Positions 50,333-60,141 are shown, counted from the stretch's first letter. The stretch is DNA of 64,000 bases from UBA940 sp031548515 (GCA_031548515.1 JAVBRB010000001.1:62001-126000); one strand, 5' to 3'. Numbers and translations are program-made. The notes: generated by a model from the sequence alone, not told the origin.

Positions 50333-52372
50333 TCAATTCTTACTCGGCAGCGGCGAGTAGTTGCGGCTATAACGCATCATCTGTTCGGCATAACCCTCGC
50401 CGTAGCTGATTATTACATCCGTCACTTCGCCAGTGTTCATGTCCTTGGCCAGTTCGTAGCGCGGATTGATGAAGCCGCCGTAGGGGGCGAGGTTCAGGGC
50501 GGTATAGCGCTCGATCACCTCGGCGTGGAGCTTAGGATCGACCTTTACCCCGTAGGTCTCGATGAAGTCTCGGCAGGCCTCGAAATCGCCCTCGCTCTTT
50601 ATCCTCTGCACCTCGGCCAGCAACTGGCCGACAAGGCCGCGAAGTTTCTCGAAGTCGTTCACCACGATGTATGTCTTGCCGTTCTCGACCACTTTCTCTA
50701 TCACATTGTCGGCCCTGCCGTGGGCGTAGCACCACTCGGCGATCGCCTTGCGGTTGCGCATGTGGGCCTGTTCGACGTTCTTGCCGGGTTCGATGCGCGC
50801 CAGTTGTGTCATCATGCCGTTCATCATGTAGCTTGAGTATTCGGCCCAGGCGACGTCGAGGGATGGAATAAGCCCCAGTTCGATCATTTTGGGATCTGCC
50901 AGGTAGTAGAGCGCGAAAAGGTCGGCGCGCGACTCCTCGAGCGGCGAGCTGTACTGTTTCAGTTCGGTGCCCGTGACGCCGGGAGCGAGCTGGCCGGAAC
51001 CGTGGCCCAGGCACTCGTGCAAGTCGGTGTGGAGGTTGTCGCCCAGCGAGCCGTATTTTTTCATGCGTTCGCGGTCTTCGGCCCTCAACACGAACTCCTC
51101 CTTGAAGCCGTTGCCCTCGGCGGCCTTGTCGTAGGCGTCGGTGATATTCTGGATGGTGACGGACTTCGAGCCGAAGTCGCGACGGATCCAGTCGGCGTTG
51201 GGCAGGTTGATGCCTATCGGCGTGGCCGGATAGCAGTCGCCGCCAAGTATTGCGACATTGATGACTTTGGCCGAAACCCCTTTCACCTTGGCTTTCTTGT
51301 AGCGCTGATCGACGGGCGAATGGTCCTCGAACCACTGTGCGTTCTCACTTATGATCTCGGTGCGTTTTGTCGCCTCGACGTTCTTGAAATTGGCGTTGGA
51401 CTCCCACGACGATTTAAGTCCCAGGGGATCGCCGTAGTTTTCGATAAAACCGTTTACGAAATCGACGTTCGACACCGTGTCGCGCACCCATGCCACATTA
51501 TAGGCGTCGAAATCACGCAGGCCGCCCGTCTTGTAGTAGCGTACGAGGTCGGCGATTATCTGTTCCTGCGGGCCTTCGGCCACTTCCTGCGCTTTACCTA
51601 ACCAGTATGCAATCTGTTTGATGGCGCCGCCGTACATCCCCTCCTCTTTCCACACTATTTCCTGTATGCGGCCATCTTTTTTGACGAGCTTCGAGTTTAG
51701 GCCGTATGAAATCGGCTGCGGGTCGTTCGGGTCGACCATTTCTGCATAGAATTTTTCGGCTTCGGCCTGGGTCACACCCTCGTAGTAGTTCATCGCCGAG
51801 GTTTGCAGCAGGTCCTGTCCCTCGGCCTGGTTGATGCGCAGGGGGTAGAGCGACGGGTCGAAGATTACCGATTTGATGGTGGCGATGAGTTCCTCGCGAG
51901 TGCCGAAATCGAGCGGCAGGACGCTGTTGGGCGTACCAACAAGCAGGGCGTCGAAATACTCCTCCGAGAACTCCGGTTTGAACTTGTCGCCCGAATAGTG
52001 GTGGTGAATACCGTTGGCGAACCACACCTTTTTAAGGTACGTTTCGAACGCCTTCCACTCCTCTGTCTTACGGTCGCCCGCCCATGTGTTGTAAATGCCC
52101 TCTAGGGTGCGGCGGATAGGCAGGTTGTACTTGAAATTCTGGTCGAACAGTATGTCCCGGCCCCACAGCGAGGCTTCGCTCAGATAATATATCAACAGCT
52201 TTTGTTCCAGCGGCAGCGCCTCGAAACCAGGCACCTGATATTGCATCACTCGTATGTCGTCGAAACGGTCTACGGTCCACTGGAACTCCTGTTCCTTGTC
52301 TCTTTCGCCTTCGCAGGCGGCCATATTGAGGGTGATCGCTCCCATTGCAATTAAAATTAAAACCTTCTTCAT
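50333..52372 (-). CDS. Dipeptidyl peptidase III-like M49 zinc peptidase (lipoprotein)
   Basis: This 679-residue protein has a lipoprotein signal peptide (MKKVLILIAMGAITLNMAAC, lipobox cysteine 20), so it is periplasmic or outer-membrane attached. The M49 zinc motifs are HECLGH (452-457) and EESRAD (479-484), corresponding to the HELLGH/EECRAE pair of eukaryotic DPP III. Surrounding segments (DNLHTDLHECLGHGSGQLAPG) fit Bacteroides-type DPP III. It should release dipeptides from oligopeptide N-termini. It is divergent from panC and has its own -7 element. Confidence 0.92.
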   Translation of the reverse strand: MKKVLILIAMGAITLNMAACEGERDKEQEFQWTVDRFDDIRVMQYQVPGFEALPLEQKLLIYYLSEASLWGRDILFDQNFKYNLPIRRTLEGIYNTWAGDRKTEEWKAFETYLKKVWFANGIHHHYSGDKFKPEFSEEYFDALLVGTPNSVLPLDFGTREELIATIKSVIFDPSLYPLRINQAEGQDLLQTSAMNYYEGVTQAEAEKFYAEMVDPNDPQPISYGLNSKLVKKDGRIQEIVWKEEGMYGGAIKQIAYWLGKAQEVAEGPQEQIIADLVRYYKTGGLRDFDAYNVAWVRDTVSNVDFVNGFIENYGDPLGLKSSWESNANFKNVEATKRTEIISENAQWFEDHSPVDQRYKKAKVKGVSAKVINVAILGGDCYPATPIGINLPNADWIRRDFGSKSVTIQNITDAYDKAAEGNGFKEEFVLRAEDRERMKKYGSLGDNLHTDLHECLGHGSGQLAPGVTGTELKQYSSPLEESRADLFALYYLADPKMIELGLIPSLDVAWAEYSSYMMNGMMTQLARIEPGKNVEQAHMRNRKAIAEWCYAHGRADNVIEKVVENGKTYIVVNDFEKLRGLVGQLLAEVQRIKSEGDFEACRDFIETYGVKVDPKLHAEVIERYTALNLAPYGGFINPRYELAKDMNTGEVTDVIISYGEGYAEQMMRYSRNYSPLPSKN

Positions 52373-52400
52373 AATTCCAGGCTTTTGTTAGCATTGACCG

Positions 52401-52408
52401 CAAAATTA
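52401..52408 (-). promoter_or_regulatory. -7 element for the dipeptidyl peptidase III gene
   Basis: Minus-strand TAATTTTG lies 28 nt upstream of ATG 52372. Confidence 0.55.
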
Positions 52409-52414
52409 TCTTTT

Positions 52415-52448
52415 TTTGCGATAATTCTAAACATAATTCCTAACTTTG
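52415..52448 (+). promoter_or_regulatory. panC promoter (-33 TTTG, -7 TAACTTTG)
   Basis: TTTG (52415-52418) and TAACTTTG (52441-52448) are separated by 22 nt. The leader to ATG 52499 is about 45 nt and contains CCAGGAGGGG. Confidence 0.55.
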
Positions 52449-52498
52449 CCCCGCATCCCCAAGCATAATGTATGCCAGGAGGGGCGTAAGAAGCCGAA

Positions 52499-53347
52499 AT
52501 GACCGTTACGGAAACAAGGGCGGAACTGCAGCGGGCGCTGGCAGGAATTCCGCGGAAAGATATAAAACTGGTACCCACGATGGGGGCCCTGCACGAAGGA
52601 CACCTGTCGTTGGTCAGAGCCGCAAAGAAATCCGGAGGAACGGTGGTGGTCAGCATTTTTGTTAACCCCACGCAGTTCAACGACCCGAACGATCTGAGGT
52701 GTTATCCGCGCACGCCGGAAAAAGACCTCGCGATGCTGGAAGAAGAGGGTGCGGATGTGGTCTTCATGCCGCCGGTAGAAGAGGTTTATCCCGAACCGGA
52801 CACTAGGGTTTTAACTTCGCAATGCCGGTTCGACTTCGGACAGCTCGACAAGGTGATGGAAGGGACGACGCGGCCGGGGCACTTCAACGGCGTTGCGCAG
52901 GTGGTAAGCCGCCTGTTCGACTTGGTGAAGCCGTCGGAGGCGTTCTTCGGGCAGAAGGATTTCCAGCAGGTGGCCGTGGTGAGGGAAATGGTGAGGCAGT
53001 CGGGCATGGACGTCGGGATAGTGGAATGCCCGACCGTGAGGGAAGAGGACGGACTTGCCATGTCGTCGCGCAACACACTTCTCGCGCCGGAATACCGCGA
53101 AGCCGCGCCGGACATCTGCCGCGCCCTGAGACTCGGGGCCGAGAAAGCAGGTATGATGACTCCACGCGAACTCGAAAAATGGGTAACGGCGAAAGTCGAG
53201 CGGAATGGGCTGCTGAAAGTGATATATTTCAGGATAGTGGACGCCGCAACGTTGGCCGATATCGAGAACTGGGATACTCCGCACCGCCAGGGTTGCATAG
53301 CCGTACAGGCCGGAAACGTACGATTAATTGACAATTTACGTTACTAA
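52499..53347 (+). CDS. panC: Pantothenate synthetase (PanC)
   Basis: PanC condenses pantoate and beta-alanine with ATP to form pantothenate, the precursor of CoA. This 282-residue protein shows PTMGALHEGHLSLVRAAK (about 26-43, HIGH-like motif), VVSIFVNPTQFNDPNDLRCYPRT, MEGTTRPGHFNGVAQVVSRLFDLVKPSEAFFGQKDFQQ and CPTVREEDGLAMSSRN. It starts at ATG 52499, and panD follows by 3 nt, so the two steps of pantothenate synthesis are co-expressed. Confidence 0.96.
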   Translation: MTVTETRAELQRALAGIPRKDIKLVPTMGALHEGHLSLVRAAKKSGGTVVVSIFVNPTQFNDPNDLRCYPRTPEKDLAMLEEEGADVVFMPPVEEVYPEPDTRVLTSQCRFDFGQLDKVMEGTTRPGHFNGVAQVVSRLFDLVKPSEAFFGQKDFQQVAVVREMVRQSGMDVGIVECPTVREEDGLAMSSRNTLLAPEYREAAPDICRALRLGAEKAGMMTPRELEKWVTAKVERNGLLKVIYFRIVDAATLADIENWDTPHRQGCIAVQAGNVRLIDNLRY

Positions 53348-53350
53348 GAT

Positions 53351-53704
53351 ATGGTAATCGAAGTATTGAAATCGAAGATACACCGCGCCACGGTGACCGA
53401 AGCCAACCTCAATTACGTGGGCAGCATCACCATCGACGAAGACCTGATGGATGCCGCAAATCTTATTATGGGCGAAAAAGTGCAGGTGGTAGATATCGAC
53501 AACGGCGAAAGGCTCGAAACCTACGTCATAAAAGGGGTGCGGGGAAGCGGTGCGATAGGACTCAACGGAGCCGCCGCACGCAAAGTGCAACCGGGCGACA
53601 AGATCATCATCATGTCCTATGCACAGATGGATTTCGAGGAAGCAAAAAAGTTCGAACCGTGGGTGATATTTCCCGATACGGCCACCAATAAAATCGTGAA
53701 ATAG
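53351..53704 (+). CDS. panD: Aspartate 1-decarboxylase (PanD)
   Basis: PanD makes beta-alanine from aspartate using a pyruvoyl group formed by self-cleavage. The protein has 117 residues. The processing site Gly24-Ser25 is in YVGSITIDEDLMDAA. NGERLETYVIKG, GAIGLNGAAARKVQPGD and KIIIMSYAQM are conserved. It ends before a strong terminator. Confidence 0.96.
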   Translation: MVIEVLKSKIHRATVTEANLNYVGSITIDEDLMDAANLIMGEKVQVVDIDNGERLETYVIKGVRGSGAIGLNGAAARKVQPGDKIIIMSYAQMDFEEAKKFEPWVIFPDTATNKIVK

Positions 53705-53727
53705 ACGGCTGTCCGTTAAATTATCGT

Positions 53728-53755
53728 AAAGCCACTGCTTCTGCGGTGGCTTTTT
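53728..53755 (+). terminator. Intrinsic terminator of panCD
   Basis: AAAGCCAC (53728-53735) and GTGGCTTT (53746-53753) form a stem with a 10-nt loop, and T residues follow the arm. Confidence 0.75.
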
Positions 53756-53814
53756 GTTGATTACCATTATTTTCCTTAATTTTAACCCGGCTATTATTTA
53801 TATTTCGCAATCCT

Positions 53815-54297
53815 TTGTCTATTTTCCTAGCCATATTAGCCATCCTTCTCGGTGTCGTCGGACTACTCGGCTCTGTGGTGCCCGTGCTTCCGGGGCCGCC
53901 GATTAGCTGGATCGGATTGCTGCTCATGTCGTTCACCAAATACTCCGACATGGCGCCTTGGTCGATCATAGTGTGGCTCGTCGTGACGATAGTCGTGACG
54001 CTGGCCGACAATTTCCTGCCCGTTGTGATGACAAAAAAATTCGGAGGATCGCGTCAGGCCACCATCGGAACGTTTATCGGAATGGTTCTCGGCATGTTCA
54101 TACTCCCGCCGTGGGGGATGGTAATCTGCCCTTTCTTCGGGGCGCTCATCGGCGAACTCGTGGGTAACCGCAGCGAAGGCCGTGTCGCGTTGCGCGTGGC
54201 AATGGGGGCGTTCATCGCATTCATCGGCGGAGTGGGCATAAAACTCATCGCCTCGGGAATGATGCTGTTCTATATGGTCCGCGAACTCATCGTATGA
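53815..54297 (+). CDS. DUF456 membrane protein
   Basis: This 160-residue, very hydrophobic protein has about five membrane segments, two of which carry the GLLGSVVPVLPGPPISWIGLLLM motif near the N-terminus that defines DUF456. The internal TKKFGGSRQATIGTFIGMVLGMFILPPWGMVICPFFGALIGELVGNRS (about 73-120) is the second conserved region. Function is unknown. The start is taken as TTG 53815, since no in-frame ATG precedes the first membrane segment; this choice is uncertain. It has no clear promoter; the M16 lipoprotein gene lies 59 nt downstream. Confidence 0.75.
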   Translation: MSIFLAILAILLGVVGLLGSVVPVLPGPPISWIGLLLMSFTKYSDMAPWSIIVWLVVTIVVTLADNFLPVVMTKKFGGSRQATIGTFIGMVLGMFILPPWGMVICPFFGALIGELVGNRSEGRVALRVAMGAFIAFIGGVGIKLIASGMMLFYMVRELIV

Positions 54298-54356
54298 TTA
54301 TGAATATTTCCAATTGCCGATTCTGAGCTAAAACCAACTAAAAAAAATAATTTCCT

Positions 54357-57269
54357 ATGAAAAAATTCACCTCAATTTCCGGATTGTTGATAGCACTTCT
54401 GGTCGTGATGTCGTCCTGCGGGTCGAAGTACAAATACGAAACCGTAAAGGGCGACCCGATGAAGTCGCGTATCTACACCCTCGACAACGGACTGAGAATC
54501 TACATGGCCGTCAACAGGGAAACCCCGCGTATCCAGACCTACATCGCCGTCCGCGTTGGCGGTAAGAACGACCCGGCCGAAACCACTGGCCTTGCACACT
54601 ATTTCGAACACCTGATGTTCAAAGGAACGCAGCAGTTCGGTACGCAGGACTACGAAGCCGAAGCGCCGCTGCTTGACCGTATAGAACAGTTGTTCGAGGT
54701 CTACCGTAAAACCACCGATGAAGCCCAGCGCACGGCACTCTACAAGCAGATCGACAGTATCAGCTACGTCGCTTCGGGATATGCGATCCCCAATGAGTAC
54801 GACAAACTGATGTCGGCCATAGGTGCCAGCGGCACGAACGCCTACACCGCCTACGACCAAACGGTCTATGTAGAAGATATTCCGGCGAACCAGATAGAGA
54901 ATTGGGCGAAGATCCAGGCCGACCGTTTCCAACACCCTGTCATCCGAGGATTCCATACCGAGTTGGAAACAATATACGAAGAAAAGAACATGTCGCTCAC
55001 GCAGGACAGCCGCAAAGTGGTGGAGCAGATGTTCAATTCACTGTTTCCCAACCATCCGTATGGTACGCAGACCATTCTCGGAACACAGGAGCATCTTAAG
55101 AACCCGTCGATAACCAATGTCAAAAACTACCACGCCAAATGGTATGTGCCCAACAATATGGCCATCTGCATGAGCGGGGACTTCGATCCGGATACGACGA
55201 TCGCCATTATCGACAAGTATTTCGGCGGCATGGAACCCAACCCGGACCTTCCGAAACTAGAATTCGGGAATCTGCCGGAAATCACCAGGCCCATTGTCAG
55301 GGAGGTGCTCGGAAACGATGCCGAAAACGTGACAGTGGCATGGAGGACCGGCGCTATGAATTCATCGGACAACGACATGATGAACATCCTGGGCAACATC
55401 CTTTATAACGGACAGGCGGGCCTCGTGGATCTCGACCTGAACCAGCAGCAGAAGGTGCTTTCGGCATACGCGGTGAACTATGCCCTCGGCGACCACGGCA
55501 TGTTGTGGCTGCAGGGACGCCCAAAAGCAGGACAGACACTCGACGAGGTCAAAGACCTGATGATGGGCGAAGTGGCCAAACTGAAGGCAGGAGAGTTCCC
55601 GGAAGATATCATCAAAGCGACCATCAACAACTACAAAGCACAGAGAATGAGCTACCTCGACACCAACGACGGACGCGCCGACGCTTTCGTGACATCTTTC
55701 GTTTACAATATCCCGTGGAAAGACATGGTAGATGAACTCGGCCGCATCTCGAAGATAACCAAAGACGACGTCGTGAAGTTCGCCAACGAGAAATTCGGAG
55801 AAAACAACTACGCGCTGATCTACAAACGTGAAGGCAAAGACCCCGCTGAACTGAAAATGCCCAAACCGGAACTCACGCCGATCATGACCAACCGCGACGC
55901 CGTGAGTCCGTTCCTGGCCGGAATATCGGCCAGCGAGATCGAGCCTATCGAACCGGTTTTCGTGGACTTCGACCGCGACATGGACAAGCTCAAAGCCAAA
56001 AGCAACATCGAGGTTCTCTACAAAAAGAACGAAACGACCGGTCTTTTCTCACTCATCTATCTCTATGAAGTGGGGGCGAACAACGACGCCACGATCAACA
56101 CTGCCTCGTCGTATCTCGAATACCTCGGCACGCCGGACATGACGGCCGAACAACTAGCTGCAGAATTCTACGACATCGCCTGTTCATTCAGCATCAGCGC
56201 CGGCGAAGAGCGCACCTACGTCACGATCAGCGGCCTGAGCGAAAACATGGGACGCGCCATGGAACTTACCGAGAGTCTGATGAACAACGCCGTGGCCGAT
56301 GAATCCATACTAGCCATGATGAAGGAAGACATGGTCAAAGGCCGTGCCGATGCCAAACTCAACCAGGACCGCAACTTCGGACGCCTCCGTACCTATGCCA
56401 TACGCGGCCCCGAATTTATCAAAAACAATACCCTTACCAACGAACAGGTGGCGTCTCTGTCGTCGGAAGAACTGCTCGCCAAGATACGCGCGTTCGCCGG
56501 ACAGCAACACCGCATCCTGTATTATGGCCCGAAAGGCCACAACGAATTGCTGGACGACATAAAGCAATACCACAACGTTGCCGAAACACTGGCTCCCGTG
56601 GGTGATAAAGTAATATTCCCATACATGGCCACGCCCGAAAACAAGGTGTTGATGGCAGAATACGACGCGGCGCAGATATATTTCATCCAATACAGCAATC
56701 GCGGCGAAACATACGATCCGGCTAACGATGCGATAATAGCGCTATACAACAGTTATTTCGGCAGCGGCATGAACGCCATCGTGTTCCAGGAGATGCGCGA
56801 AGCCCGAGGCCTGGCCTACTCAGCCTACGCCAACCTGCAGCGCCCGTCGAAAAAAGCGGACCCATATACCTACATTGCTTTCATCGCCACGCAAAACGAC
56901 AAAATGTGCGATGCAGCCACGGCATTCGACAATATCATCAACGATATGCCCGAAAGCGAAACCGCATTCAACATTGCCAAAGAATCGATCATCTCGAACC
57001 TGCGTACCGAGCGTACCATAAAGGAAAACGTGCTGTGGACTTATATTTCCAATGAAGACCTCGGTGTGGACTACGACCGTAACCGCGTGCTGTTTGAAAA
57101 GATACCCGGCATGACGCTCGAAGACGTGAAGGCCTTCCAACAGGAGTGGATCAAGGGACGCAAATACAGTTTCTGCATCCTTGGCCGCTCGGCAGACCTC
57201 GATATGGAATACCTGCAGGGACTCGGACCGGTGCAGCATCTTACGAAAGACGAAATTTTCGGATACTAA
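54357..57269 (+). CDS. M16 zinc metallopeptidase, two-domain lipoprotein
   Basis: This 970-residue protein has a lipoprotein signal (lipobox cysteine at about 21, VVMSSC). The first M16 domain carries the inverted zinc motif HYFEH (81-85) and a distal Glu in the ETIYEEKN segment (about 204-211). The second, inactive M16 domain contains the substrate-binding R/Y-type segment (EARGLAYSAYANLQRPS, about 820). An insert between HxxEH and the distal glutamate (about 95-150) is longer than in short M16 proteins. It is a full-length pitrilysin/PqqL-like protein in the cell envelope, probably degrading peptides. It lies 59 nt after the DUF456 gene and converges on two other M16 genes. Confidence 0.9.
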   Translation: MKKFTSISGLLIALLVVMSSCGSKYKYETVKGDPMKSRIYTLDNGLRIYMAVNRETPRIQTYIAVRVGGKNDPAETTGLAHYFEHLMFKGTQQFGTQDYEAEAPLLDRIEQLFEVYRKTTDEAQRTALYKQIDSISYVASGYAIPNEYDKLMSAIGASGTNAYTAYDQTVYVEDIPANQIENWAKIQADRFQHPVIRGFHTELETIYEEKNMSLTQDSRKVVEQMFNSLFPNHPYGTQTILGTQEHLKNPSITNVKNYHAKWYVPNNMAICMSGDFDPDTTIAIIDKYFGGMEPNPDLPKLEFGNLPEITRPIVREVLGNDAENVTVAWRTGAMNSSDNDMMNILGNILYNGQAGLVDLDLNQQQKVLSAYAVNYALGDHGMLWLQGRPKAGQTLDEVKDLMMGEVAKLKAGEFPEDIIKATINNYKAQRMSYLDTNDGRADAFVTSFVYNIPWKDMVDELGRISKITKDDVVKFANEKFGENNYALIYKREGKDPAELKMPKPELTPIMTNRDAVSPFLAGISASEIEPIEPVFVDFDRDMDKLKAKSNIEVLYKKNETTGLFSLIYLYEVGANNDATINTASSYLEYLGTPDMTAEQLAAEFYDIACSFSISAGEERTYVTISGLSENMGRAMELTESLMNNAVADESILAMMKEDMVKGRADAKLNQDRNFGRLRTYAIRGPEFIKNNTLTNEQVASLSSEELLAKIRAFAGQQHRILYYGPKGHNELLDDIKQYHNVAETLAPVGDKVIFPYMATPENKVLMAEYDAAQIYFIQYSNRGETYDPANDAIIALYNSYFGSGMNAIVFQEMREARGLAYSAYANLQRPSKKADPYTYIAFIATQNDKMCDAATAFDNIINDMPESETAFNIAKESIISNLRTERTIKENVLWTYISNEDLGVDYDRNRVLFEKIPGMTLEDVKAFQQEWIKGRKYSFCILGRSADLDMEYLQGLGPVQHLTKDEIFGY

Positions 57270-57283
57270 ACCGGAGGTCTGAA

Positions 57284-57317
57284 TAAAAGAAGCGGGGCGA
57301 ATGCCCCGCTTCTTTTA
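57284..57317. terminator. Bidirectional terminator between convergent M16 genes
   Basis: TAAAAGAAGCGGGGC (57284-57298) and GCCCCGCTTCTTTTA (57303-57317) form a perfect 15-bp stem with a 4-nt loop. The right arm overlaps the stop of the minus-strand gene. Confidence 0.8.
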
Positions 57318-58577
57318 TTCTTTGCCGACTATAACGGTCGTGAAATCTTCGCGGTCGAGATATTTTCGCGCGAGTTCCATGATGCGGGCGGGCGTCATCG
57401 CCTCTACCTCGCGGATGAAGCCATTTATGTAGTCGCCGTTAGCGCCAGTCTGAATGCTTTCTACAACAACGTCGACGATGCCGAACGGACCATCGAGAAT
57501 ACGCATCACCTCACCCAGCATACTGCGCTTCACATTCTCCAACTCGTCTTCGGATACTGGTTCGGTTTTGAGGCGCTCCATCTCGGCGAATATCTGTGCA
57601 ACGGCATCTCCGGTAACCTCGGCTGCAACTTCGGTCGCTATGGCGAGATAACCAGCATCACGCAGGTTCACCATCGCCGCCAGTACGCCATAGGTGTATC
57701 CCCTCTCTTCGCGCAGGTTCTGAACCAGCCGCGAACCGAAGTATCCGCCCAACAGCGTAGCCACTACCTGCATACCGGCGAAATCGGGATGTTGGCGCGG
57801 AAATAAAAGCCGTCCAATACGGATAGCCGACTGTATGGCGCCGTCTATCGGCAGGAAACGATGCCTGTCGCTGTGCGGAACGGGAAAAGCCGGCTTCACA
57901 TCTCCGTTCCCCGCAGGCATTTGAGAAAGAAGATCGAGCAGAGCCTCGCGTTGGACCGGATCCGTGCCCATAGAACAAGCCGCAAAGCAGTTTCTGGCCC
58001 CGTAAAAACGAAGGTGAAAATCCGCAATATCGCTGCGCGTCAGATTAGCATAATCCGCTTCAGGCGATGAAATACCGTAAGGATGATCGTCGCCGAAAAG
58101 AGCCTGCGAAAAAAGTTCGCGCGCCTTGGTCGCCGGCTTGCTGCGTTCCACTGCCAGGCGCTGAATGCGTTTCCTGGTATAAATTGCCACTTCTTCGTCC
58201 GGAAAAGCAGGACGGAGCATGATCTCTCCTATCATTTCCAACGTAGGCTCAAAAAACTTGCCCAAGCAGCAGAAAGTAGCCACGGCATAATCGCGGTCTA
58301 TGTTCACCTCGTAGTACGAACCGTGGAAATCGAGTTTCTCCGCAATCTCATGGGCTGAGTAATGTTCGCTGCCTTCAGCCAGAAGATTCAGGGTCGACGA
58401 GGCGGCAAACGGCTTGGCCTGCAATGACGAACCGGCCGTGTAAACCAGACTCACCCGCACTACGTTCTGCCCCTCGGCGCAAATCATGTGGACATCGAGG
58501 CCGTTGGGCAGCGTGACGACCTCGACGGGAGGCAGTTCGACACACTTCGGGATAATTGTTTCGGGTATTGTTTTCAA
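57315..58577 (-). CDS. M16-like protein without HxxEH (non-catalytic partner)
   Basis: This 420-residue protein has the M16 fold (PPVEVVTLPNGLDVHMICAEGQNVVRVSLVYTAGS, ASSTLNLLAEGSEHYSAHEIAEKLDFHGSYYEVN). The place of HxxEH is occupied by STLNLLAEGSEHYS, so the zinc motif is absent. The C-terminal half keeps the conserved GSRLVQNLREERGYTYGV substrate-binding motif (about 280-297). Such proteins pair with an active M16 subunit, as in mitochondrial processing peptidase. The neighbouring 58622-59860 gene is the likely partner, 44 nt upstream in the same direction. Confidence 0.85.
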   Translation of the reverse strand: MKTIPETIIPKCVELPPVEVVTLPNGLDVHMICAEGQNVVRVSLVYTAGSSLQAKPFAASSTLNLLAEGSEHYSAHEIAEKLDFHGSYYEVNIDRDYAVATFCCLGKFFEPTLEMIGEIMLRPAFPDEEVAIYTRKRIQRLAVERSKPATKARELFSQALFGDDHPYGISSPEADYANLTRSDIADFHLRFYGARNCFAACSMGTDPVQREALLDLLSQMPAGNGDVKPAFPVPHSDRHRFLPIDGAIQSAIRIGRLLFPRQHPDFAGMQVVATLLGGYFGSRLVQNLREERGYTYGVLAAMVNLRDAGYLAIATEVAAEVTGDAVAQIFAEMERLKTEPVSEDELENVKRSMLGEVMRILDGPFGIVDVVVESIQTGANGDYINGFIREVEAMTPARIMELARKYLDREDFTTVIVGKE

Positions 58578-58621
58578 TTACGAATTTCAAATTACGAATT
58601 ACGAATCTATAGTGACGCTTG

Positions 58622-59860
58622 TTACTGCTGCATTTTGTATATGAGGGTTGAACTCTTTTCCGGCGTGAACGTGGTACGGGATTCTTCGACAATGTCGGCG
58701 GCTGTGTAGGAACGGTAAATATCCACCTCACGGTTTATCAACGGCAGGTCTCCGAGCATCTCATAGAAACCCATGTTCATCGCCTTGTTCATCACGTTCA
58801 GTTCGCCGAAAGTAGTTTCCGCCTCGAACTTGTTTTTCACCTTCTCCAGCTCGTAATCCCCGACCGGTTCTTCCTGCAGTTTGCGCAGTTCGTCCCACAT
58901 CGCCTGTTCTCCGTCCTCGACGGATGCTTCCGGCAAGAGATGCCCGGTCATAACGAAAAGCCCAGGATCGAGATCACCGGTGATGTATGCATTGATACTG
59001 GAAAATAATTTACGCTCTTTGACAAGGCTCTGATAAAGGCGTGCGGAATTTCCCCCGGCAAGGATATCCGAAATGATGTCGCATGCGTAGTAGTTGCGTG
59101 AAATGCGGGCTTCCATCGGGAAAGCGACGGTCAGGGCCGTGGCAGGAACGTCGCGTTCAACCTCCTGTCGGCGGGCCTCGGTCTGGACCGGCTCGGCAGG
59201 CAGTTTATCAATCGGTTTCCCACATCCCGGAATGTCGCCGAACCACTTCTCAGCCATACGGAAGATACTGTCCGGATCGATGTCGGCGGCGACCGAGAGT
59301 ATGGCGTTCGAAGTATTGTAATAACGCATGTAAAATGCCCTGACATCGGCCAAAGTCGCATCGCGAACGTGGTCGGGAGTCAGTCCGATAGTAGGCCATC
59401 TGTATGGATGCACACAATAAGCCATCTCCCTCAACAACTTCCATTGATCGCCGTAAGGCTGGTTCAGGTAGCGTTGGTTGTATTCCTCTATCACCACGCG
59501 CTTTTCGGTTTCGAGTGTCTCTGGTTTTATGTCAAGGCCGGTCATTCGGTCGGCTTCGAGCCACAGCGCAGTTTCGACGTTCTCGCGAGGAAGCGTTATG
59601 TAATAATCCGTGTAGTCATTGTTCGTAAAGGCGTTGTTCTCGGCGCAGGCCTTGTGCAGCGGCGTATCGAAATCGGGCACCTGCCGGGTCCCGCGGAACA
59701 TCAGATGTTCGAAAAGATGTGCGAAACCTGTCCGCGACGGGTTTTCGTTGCGCGCACCGACACAGTAAAGCAAATTCACTGCGGCCATTTCGGTACGTTC
59801 GGCGCGGTGTACTATGACACGCAGGCCGTTACCAAGGGTATGTTCGGTATATTCTATCAT
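58622..59860 (-). CDS. M16 zinc metallopeptidase (active subunit)
   Basis: This 412-residue, single-chain protein has HLFEH (48-52) and a distal Glu in KRVVIEEYNQR (about 120-130), so it has all zinc ligands. The second half includes VERDVPATALTVAFPM and GNSARLYQSLVKERKLFSSINAYITGDLDPGLFVM, as in processing-peptidase beta-like proteins. It precedes the non-catalytic M16 gene and is likely its heterodimer partner. No signal peptide is visible, so the pair may be cytosolic, unlike the lipoprotein M16 at 54357. Confidence 0.9.
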   Translation of the reverse strand: MIEYTEHTLGNGLRVIVHRAERTEMAAVNLLYCVGARNENPSRTGFAHLFEHLMFRGTRQVPDFDTPLHKACAENNAFTNNDYTDYYITLPRENVETALWLEADRMTGLDIKPETLETEKRVVIEEYNQRYLNQPYGDQWKLLREMAYCVHPYRWPTIGLTPDHVRDATLADVRAFYMRYYNTSNAILSVAADIDPDSIFRMAEKWFGDIPGCGKPIDKLPAEPVQTEARRQEVERDVPATALTVAFPMEARISRNYYACDIISDILAGGNSARLYQSLVKERKLFSSINAYITGDLDPGLFVMTGHLLPEASVEDGEQAMWDELRKLQEEPVGDYELEKVKNKFEAETTFGELNVMNKAMNMGFYEMLGDLPLINREVDIYRSYTAADIVEESRTTFTPEKSSTLIYKMQQ

Positions 59861-59882
59861 TACAATTGTGTCGCTCCAATAA

Positions 59883-59945
59883 GGTTACCTCCCCCGCTTT
59901 AACAGTGCCAGCTTACGCCCGACTTACCTGCCCCGGTCGGTGATT
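59883..59945. repeat. Leader repeat family, copy C (partial)
   Basis: TTACCTCCCCCGC...GACTTACCTG...CGGTCGGTGATTTTT aligns with copy A (7234-7321) through the first two thirds. It lacks the TTGCACAAA palindrome and instead merges into a different hairpin. Confidence 0.45.
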
Positions 59946-60028
59946 TTTGAGAAGGCCAACATGGCTTCTCAAAAATTCAGACAAACATAACATAATTCAG
60001 GCGATTTATTGCCCGTATATATAATAGT

Positions 60029-60059
60029 TTTGAAGTGCGTCCGAAATTTATTACTTTTG
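60029..60059 (+). promoter_or_regulatory. nifJ promoter with consensus -33 and -7 boxes
   Basis: TTTG (60029-60032) and TACTTTTG (60052-60059) are separated by exactly 19 nt, the optimum for Bacteroidota sigma-ABfr promoters. The 5' UTR to ATG 60244 would be about 178 nt and includes repeat copy B. Confidence 0.75.
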
Positions 60060-60141
60060 CAGTCAGAAATTCGGAAAAATGTTCCTTTGAAGAGAGAAAA
60101 TTCATAAAATATTAATTAGCCGCCACTTACGGCGGACACAA

